A stretch of 64,000 nucleotides of DNA, from NCBI RefSeq assembly GCF_014636275.1, contig NZ_BMEB01000002.1:1-64000 (forward strand), in the 5' to 3' direction. Source of the DNA: Cellulomonas carbonis. GTDB taxonomy: Bacteria > Actinomycetota > Actinomycetes > Actinomycetales > Cellulomonadaceae. The position numbers were made by a program, and so were the translations under genes. Every line of letters begins with the position of its first letter. Position 1 is the stretch's first letter. Below, piece by piece: positions 59,715 through 64,000 of this stretch. The notes below the pieces were generated by a model. That model searched no databases. It was not told the origin of the DNA and saw only the letters and a list, made by a program, of their open reading frames with translations.

Positions 59715-60209
59715 TCAGGGCAGGCGGACCGTCCCCGGAGGGCCGACGGCGACCGTCGCGTGCACGGTCGCGTCACGCAGGTCGACGGCGGTGACGACGA
59801 GCCCGGCCGTGCGCGCCTCCACGGCGCGCTGCACGTGGACGGCGACCGTCGGCTCGCTCGCGCCGCGGCGGATCTCGACCACGTCGCCGAGCCCGCGGCG
59901 GCGCAGCTGTGCGGTCGCGGTGTCGGTGAGCGCGTTGAGCAGCGTGTGGACCGGGAGGCCGCGCGCCTGCGACGTCACGGCGAGCGTCGCGACGCCGTCG
60001 GCGTAGCCCGTGAAGCGGACGACGACGTCGACCGTGCCCACCGCGGCGGCGACGAAGCGCAGCGCGGACGGCGCGTCGGGCAGCCGCGAGATGTCGACGC
60101 GGAGCCGCAGCGTCGAGCCCTCGGCGTCCACCGACCGCACGAACGGCGGCAGCGGCTGCTTCGCGGCGGCGAGCGAGAGCGCCTCGGCGACGGTCACGGT
60201 GAGCTGCAC
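59715..60209 (-). CDS. Hypothetical protein between two C-loop hairpins
   Basis: This is a 164-residue protein of alternating beta strands and helices (TVTVAEALSLAAAKQPLPPF, LRLRVDISRLPDAPSALRFV, HVQRAVEARTAGLVVTAVDL). It has no signal peptide, membrane segment or recognised family. The GTG at 60209 has GAGGAGG five bases upstream, so it is very likely real. Copies 2 and 3 of the C-loop hairpin lie on either side in the same orientation, an arrangement that may be meaningful. The function is unknown. Confidence 0.75.
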   Translation of the reverse strand: MQLTVTVAEALSLAAAKQPLPPFVRSVDAEGSTLRLRVDISRLPDAPSALRFVAAAVGTVDVVVRFTGYADGVATLAVTSQARGLPVHTLLNALTDTATAQLRRRGLGDVVEIRRGASEPTVAVHVQRAVEARTAGLVVTAVDLRDATVHATVAVGPPGTVRLP

Positions 60210-60317
60210 GGTGCCTCCTCGTCGGCCGGTCGGCCGGGTCGCGGGTCTGCCTGTCCTGGGTCCCCGCCCTGGGGTCCTGTCCGGCGGCCCGGCCCCGGGT
60301 CGCCGGTCCGGGCGTGT

Positions 60318-60375
60318 GGAAGGCCCGCTGCTCAGGGGGGGCGTGCAGCGGGCCTTCCGCGTCGAACGATAACGC
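60318..60375 (-). ncRNA. C-loop hairpin element, copy 3 (6C-RNA-like), in a divergent gap
   Basis: GGAAGGCCCGCTGC (60318..60331) and GCAGCGGGCCTTCC (60345..60358) form a 14-bp stem; the minus-strand loop has seven C. Next to it GCGT and ACGC pair around a loop with GAACGATA (60359..60375). It lies between the divergent starts of 59715..60209 and 60475..61692, so a terminator role does not fit a known upstream gene. Confidence 0.6.
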
Positions 60376-60474
60376 CTCGGGGGTCACCGGGTAAGTGCGC
60401 GGGAACGGGCTCGTGAACACCCGCTGCGACGCCCCGGACGCGCCGTCCCGCACGGGCGCCCGTACGTTGACGTG

Positions 60475-61692
60475 ATGGACGACTCCGGAGGTGCACGCAC
60501 GCTGTCCGTGCTCCGGTCGTTCCTCGACGACGTCCACGAGGCGCCGCCCGGGGAGCTGCCGGCCGTCGTCGCACGCGCCGCCGGGCTCACAGGCTGGGGT
60601 GCACGCATGTACCTGGTCGACTACGAGCAGCGCGTGCTGGTGTGCGCACCCGGCGGGACCCCGCCCGAGCCGCCGGACGTCCTGCCGATCGAGGGCACCG
60701 TCGCCGGACGGGTCTTCCAGCGCCTCGAGCCGCTGTCGCAGGGCGACACGCTCTGGGTCCCGCTCCTGGACGGCGTGCACCGCTTCGGCGTGATCGAGCT
60801 CCTGCTGCCCGAGGGCACGGACCCGACGGACCCCGCCGTCGTCGACCGGTACCGCCTGCTCGCCCACGTGGCCGGGCACATGATCGCCGCGAAGACGCCC
60901 TACGGGGACGCGCTGACGATGCTGTCGCGGCGGCAGCGCCGGACGGTCGCCTCGGAGCTCCTCTGGAGCCTCCTGCCCCCGCTGACGTTCGGCTGCCCGG
61001 GACTCGTCGTCTCGGGGATCCTCGAGCCCTGCTACGGCGTCGCGGCCGACGCGTTCGACTACAACGTCGTCGACGGCGTCGCGCACCTCGCCGTGTTCGA
61101 CGCCACGGGTCACGACCTCAACGGCACGCTCGTGGCCGCGGTGACGCTCGCGGCGTACCGGAACAGCCGGCGCGAGGGTCTCGGGCTGTTCGAGACGTGC
61201 GCGGCGATCGACGAGGCCGTCGGTGAGCATTGGGACCGGCAGATGTACGTGAGCGGCGTGCTCGCGCAGCTCGAGCTCGCGACCGGCCGTCTGCGCTACG
61301 TCAACGCCGGCCACCCCGCGCCGCTGCTCGTGCGGCGCGGCAAGGTGGTCAAGCAGCTCGGCGGCGGTCGCCGCATCCTGCTCGGGCTGGGCGACGGGTC
61401 GGGCGAGGTCGCCGAGGAGTGGCTCGAGCCCGACGACTGGGCCGTGCTCTACACCGACGGCGTGACCGAGGCCCGCGACCCGGCCGGCCGCTTCTACGGC
61501 CTGGAACGCCTCGCGGACCAGCTCGAGCGCTCGGCCGACGACGCCCGCCCCGCGCCCGAGACGCTCCGCCGCCTGATGCACGAGGTGCTCGACCACCAGC
61601 GCGGCGTGCTGCAGGACGACGCGACGGTGCTGGTCGCGCAGTGGGCGAGCGGTCGGGAACGTCAGTTCTGGCCCCACCCCACCGAGGGGTGA
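60475..61692 (+). CDS. SpoIIE-family PP2C phosphatase with N-terminal GAF-like domain
   Basis: This is a 405-residue soluble protein. Residues about 15-145 form a GAF-like sensor and residues about 165-395 a SpoIIE/PPM phosphatase: DAFDYNVVDGVAHLAVFDAT with the metal Asp, the LDLVNAGHPAPLLVRRG-type strand, VLYTDGVTEARDP and the closing DDATVLVAQW. Such phosphatases dephosphorylate anti-anti-sigma proteins in partner-switching modules. The ATG at 60475 is directly preceded by GTG. An RsbW-like gene is present at 53001 but is not linked. Confidence 0.92.
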   Translation: MDDSGGARTLSVLRSFLDDVHEAPPGELPAVVARAAGLTGWGARMYLVDYEQRVLVCAPGGTPPEPPDVLPIEGTVAGRVFQRLEPLSQGDTLWVPLLDGVHRFGVIELLLPEGTDPTDPAVVDRYRLLAHVAGHMIAAKTPYGDALTMLSRRQRRTVASELLWSLLPPLTFGCPGLVVSGILEPCYGVAADAFDYNVVDGVAHLAVFDATGHDLNGTLVAAVTLAAYRNSRREGLGLFETCAAIDEAVGEHWDRQMYVSGVLAQLELATGRLRYVNAGHPAPLLVRRGKVVKQLGGGRRILLGLGDGSGEVAEEWLEPDDWAVLYTDGVTEARDPAGRFYGLERLADQLERSADDARPAPETLRRLMHEVLDHQRGVLQDDATVLVAQWASGRERQFWPHPTEG

Positions 61693-61695
61693 GCG

Positions 61696-62553
61696 TCAGG
61701 CAGCCACCGCGAGCGTCACCGCGTTGCGCCACGGGTCCTCGGTGCGCAGCTCCGCACCGTCGTCGGCGACCGCGAGGCCTCGGTGGCGCAGGCGGTCGGC
61801 CGCCGCGTCGAGCTCGTCGCGCGTCGGGACCGTGATGCGCACCGCGCCGAGACCGAGCGTCGAGGCGCGCGGGCCGGCGCCCTGGCTGTTCCAGACGTTG
61901 ACCGCCAGGTGGTGGTGGTACCCGCCCGCGGCGACGAAGAGCGCGCCCGGGTACTCGCACGTGACCTCGAAGCCGAGGGCGTCGACGTAGAACCGCCGCG
62001 CGCTCGCGATGTCCCCGACCTGCAGGTGGACGTGGCCCACCTGCGCCGCGGCGTCCGTGATCCCGTCGACCGCTGACTCGCTCAGGTGCTGCTCGAGGAA
62101 CTGCTGCGGGTCGAGGTACTCGGTGGCCATGCGGACCATGCCGCCGTCCCACTCCCATCGCGACCGGTCCCGGTCGTGGTAGAGCTCGATGCCGTTGCCC
62201 TCGGGGTCGGTGAAGTAGAACGCCTGGCTGACGAGGTGGTCGGCGCTGCCGACGAACCGCGACCGCGGGTCACGCGAGGCGGTGAGCACGGCGGCGGCGA
62301 GGTCGGTCTCGGTGTCGAACAGGACGGCCGTGTGGAACAGGCCGGCCTGCCGGCGCGACGGCTGCGGGAGCCCGGGCGTGTGCACGAGCTCGACGACCGG
62401 GACGCCGCGACGCCCGAGGACGACGCCGGCGGCCCGCTCGGCGACCGTCGTCAGCCCGAGCGCGCGCTGGTAGTACGCGGTCTGGGCGGCGAGGTCGCCG
62501 ACGTGCAGCGTGACCGCGTCGACGTCGGTGCCCGCGGGGAGGAGGTCGCTCAC
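61696..62553 (-). CDS. Two-domain VOC protein (catechol-2,3-dioxygenase-like)
   Basis: This is a 285-residue protein with four beta-alpha-beta-beta-beta modules in two VOC domains: about 12-125 (VTLHVGDLAAQTAYYQRALGL to TDPEGNGIELYHDRD) and 165-283 (HVHLQVGDIASARRFYVDAL onward). The Glu in GIELYHD and the His pairs are in the positions of the iron site of CatE-type extradiol dioxygenases. The GTG start at 62553 is divergent from a MarR regulator with two operator-like repeats between them, suggesting induction by an aromatic or quinone. Confidence 0.9.
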   Translation of the reverse strand: MSDLLPAGTDVDAVTLHVGDLAAQTAYYQRALGLTTVAERAAGVVLGRRGVPVVELVHTPGLPQPSRRQAGLFHTAVLFDTETDLAAAVLTASRDPRSRFVGSADHLVSQAFYFTDPEGNGIELYHDRDRSRWEWDGGMVRMATEYLDPQQFLEQHLSESAVDGITDAAAQVGHVHLQVGDIASARRFYVDALGFEVTCEYPGALFVAAGGYHHHLAVNVWNSQGAGPRASTLGLGAVRITVPTRDELDAAADRLRHRGLAVADDGAELRTEDPWRNAVTLAVAA

Positions 62554-62649
62554 GCGGCCACCCCGGAGCCCCCGGGCAGGCCGAGGCGCTCGGCGGCGAC
62601 GGGCGTGGTCCCGGTGACGGTCACGGTGGCTCCTCCGACTGGGCGATTT

Positions 62650-62665
62650 GGTTGATCCGACAACC
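62650..62665. promoter_or_regulatory. MarR operator candidate, site 1
   Basis: GGTTG and CAACC are perfect complements around ATCCGA. The same 16-base pattern recurs at 62684..62699, 34 bases away (about three helical turns), between the divergent dioxygenase-like and MarR genes. Confidence 0.65.
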
Positions 62666-62683
62666 TTGACCGTACGCGCCGTT

Positions 62684-62699
62684 AGTTGTCCTGTCAACC
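62684..62699. promoter_or_regulatory. MarR operator candidate, site 2
   Basis: AGTTG-TCCTGT-CAACC repeats the pattern of site 1 with complementary GTTG/CAAC half-sites, 20 bases before the MarR ATG at 62719. Two tandem sites suit cooperative repression of both divergent genes. Confidence 0.65.
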
Positions 62700-62718
62700 A
62701 TTGCGCTACGCTGACGAC

Positions 62719-63219
62719 ATGACGACCCGATGGCTCGACGACGACGAGCTCGCCGCCTGGCTGCCCTTCATCGCCGTCGTCGAGCTGCTGCCCGGCGCGC
62801 TCGACGCGCAGCTGCGTCGCGACTCGGGGCTCACGCACTTCGAGTACCTCGCGCTCGCGATGCTGTCCGAGGCACCCGGGCGCACGCTGCGCATGACCGG
62901 GCTCGCCGCGCGCACCAACGCCACGCTCCCGCGCCTGTCCCACGTCGTCAGCCGCCTCGAGAAGCGCGGCCTCGTCGAGCGCACCGCGTGCCCCGAGGAC
63001 CGGCGCGCGACCAACGTGCGCCTCACCGACGACGGCTGGGCGGTCCTCGTCGACGCCGCACCGGGGCACGTCGCGACGGTCCGCGAGCTCGTCGTCGACG
63101 CCCTGAGCCCGGCCCAGCTGCGCTCGCTGCGCGACGCGTCGACCGCGCTGCTCGAGCGCCTCGACCCCGACGGCGCGATGACGGCGCCCTACGAGCGACC
63201 GGCTCCCGCCGCGCCGTGA
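62719..63219 (+). CDS. MarR-family regulator
   Basis: This is a 166-residue winged-helix protein. A helical dimerisation N-terminus leads to the recognition helix (TGLAARTNATLPRLSHVVSR, about residues 66-85) and the wing with CPEDRRATNVRLTDDG, which is diagnostic of MarR. One Cys (Cys94) in the wing region could be redox-sensitive. It is divergent from the two-domain VOC gene, and the twin 16-base repeats between them are the probable operators. The inducer is unknown. Confidence 0.93.
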   Translation: MTTRWLDDDELAAWLPFIAVVELLPGALDAQLRRDSGLTHFEYLALAMLSEAPGRTLRMTGLAARTNATLPRLSHVVSRLEKRGLVERTACPEDRRATNVRLTDDGWAVLVDAAPGHVATVRELVVDALSPAQLRSLRDASTALLERLDPDGAMTAPYERPAPAAP

Positions 63220-63345
63220 GCCTCCGGGCGAGGCACCGCCCGGACGACCGCCCGCCGCTGACCTGCGGTGCGACCCCGCCCGCCCTTGACACCCGGCGGG
63301 CGCGGGAGGACGTTGGCAGGACACGACGCACCCCGGGGGCCCGCC

Positions 63346-63585
63346 ATGCCGATCCAGGTCATCCGCACCTCGTCCGACGACTACCCGCCGATCTTCTCGG
63401 TCCGCGTGGAGCACGGGACGACGAGCTCAGAGCTCTCCGACTGGGTGTCCGAGAACGCCCAGGGCAGCTTCCTCGAGGTGCACCTCGACTCCGAGCACGA
63501 CCTCAGCGCCGACGACGTCCGGCGAGCGGTCAGGCCGCACGTCTCGTCCGTGGCGGTGGAGGTCCCGCCGACCGCGACGGCCTGA
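63346..63585 (+). CDS. Small acidic hypothetical protein
   Basis: This is a 79-residue protein with an alternating strand-helix pattern (IQVIRTSSDDYPPIFSVRVE, SELSDWVSENAQGSFLEVHL, SADDVRRAVRPHVSSVAVEV). No family is recognised and no signal or membrane segment is seen. The start is taken as the ATG at 63346, which gives a compact domain. The next gene begins four bases after its stop, so the two form an operon. Confidence 0.6.
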   Translation: MPIQVIRTSSDDYPPIFSVRVEHGTTSSELSDWVSENAQGSFLEVHLDSEHDLSADDVRRAVRPHVSSVAVEVPPTATA

Positions 63586-63588
63586 GCC

Positions 63589-64000
63589 GTGCCGCTGCGC
63601 GCGCTCGCCGGGTCGGCGGCCCGGTCGGTCGCGCGCGGGCTCGCGGGCACGCTGCGCGCCGTCGCGGACGCCGTCGGCGGCCCCGGCGCGAAGGCCCCGG
63701 ACGACGACGCGTCGGGGACCGACGGCGGCCCGGGTGCAGGCGGCGGGGGTGGCGGCTCGGGTGCGGCGAAGGACGGCGGCACGACCCCGAAGGCCGCGCC
63801 CGCGGACCCGTCGGCCAACCCCTTCGCACCCCGCACGGCCCAGGCGCTCGCGACGCTCACGTGGCTCGTCGGGGCGCTCGGCGCCGTCGCGTCGCTCATG
63901 GTCGCGGGCACACAGCTGACCAGCATCGGCGGCCTGAGCTGGGACGACGACCGGCCCCGCCTGCTCGCCGCCGGTGGGTCGGTCACGCTCGCCGTCGTCC
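63589..64000 (+). CDS. Membrane protein, truncated by the right window edge
   Basis: From the GTG at 63589 the frame stays open to the end of the window (137 codons). A basic N-terminal helix is followed by a Gly/Asp/Pro-rich flexible stretch (about residues 30-75), one membrane helix (about 85-107, TLTWLVGALGAVASLMVAGT) and the start of another. It begins four bases after the preceding gene stop. The family cannot be judged from the visible part. Confidence 0.65.
   Translation, partial: MPLRALAGSAARSVARGLAGTLRAVADAVGGPGAKAPDDDASGTDGGPGAGGGGGGSGAAKDGGTTPKAAPADPSANPFAPRTAQALATLTWLVGALGAVASLMVAGTQLTSIGGLSWDDDRPRLLAAGGSVTLAVV

Overview
The window is one contiguous piece of a very GC-rich (roughly 73-75% by eye) actinobacterial chromosome. 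GTG starts, 4-base GTGA/ATGA stop-start overlaps, leaderless-looking starts, IdeR/DtxR-type iron control, a mycobacterial-style ECF sigma/anti-sigma pair and a secreted unsaturated-glycuronyl hydrolase fit a soil or plant-polymer-degrading member of the Micrococcales, most likely Cellulomonas or a close relative. The genus is an inference. I found no rRNA, tRNA or CRISPR array.

Layout. 1-7.3 kb: a zinc-ribbon protein, a WYL regulator divergent from an alpha/beta hydrolase, a GNAT enzyme, an epoxide-hydrolase-like protein lacking the usual catalytic His, a HicAB toxin-antitoxin pair behind a perfect inverted repeat, and small enzymes. 7.3-18.2 kb: a ceramidase-like membrane protein, a SNF2-type helicase, the histidine-utilisation operon hutH-hutU-hutI-hutG with a divergent IclR regulator, and a membrane-anchored beta-propeller protein. 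18.3-25.2 kb: an accessory island of lower GC. It holds a five-gene overlapping operon (secreted 4-Cys protein, lipoprotein, periplasmic adaptor, ABC ATPase, FtsX-like permease), gene remnants, and an intact IS3-family element with a CTGA target duplication. 25.4-33.4 kb: an iron locus, with an adenylation-carrier-membrane acyltransferase protein upstream of fbpABC, an IdeR-like iron box, and a divergent phosphopantetheinyl transferase that could prime the carrier domain.

33.5-46.5 kb: a CopD/CtaG protein, a TetR-controlled ABC exporter, an operon of DUF4397 protein, class F sortase, ECF sigma factor and anti-sigma factor, a manganese catalase, a PP2C phosphatase, and a trypsin-like protease with a small partner. 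46.5-64 kb: a thioredoxin/NHL protein, an amino-acid permease with CinA-C, a TetR regulator, a second beta-propeller protein, an RsbW-like kinase, GAF and DinB proteins, a GH105-type enzyme with two discoidin domains, an 800-base gene-free stretch with DnaA-box-like sites, a pirin, a SpoIIE phosphatase, a MarR/dioxygenase divergon with twin operators, and a membrane protein running off the right edge.

Non-coding structure is a notable part of the window. Three copies of a hairpin with a 6-7 C loop on the minus strand share a downstream box and show compensatory stem changes; they resemble actinobacterial 6C RNA. A separate 39-base palindrome occurs twice, each time in a convergent intergenic gap. 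The strongest candidates for undescribed biology are the five-gene exporter operon, the iron-boxed A-T-acyltransferase/fbpABC locus, and the C-loop hairpin family.
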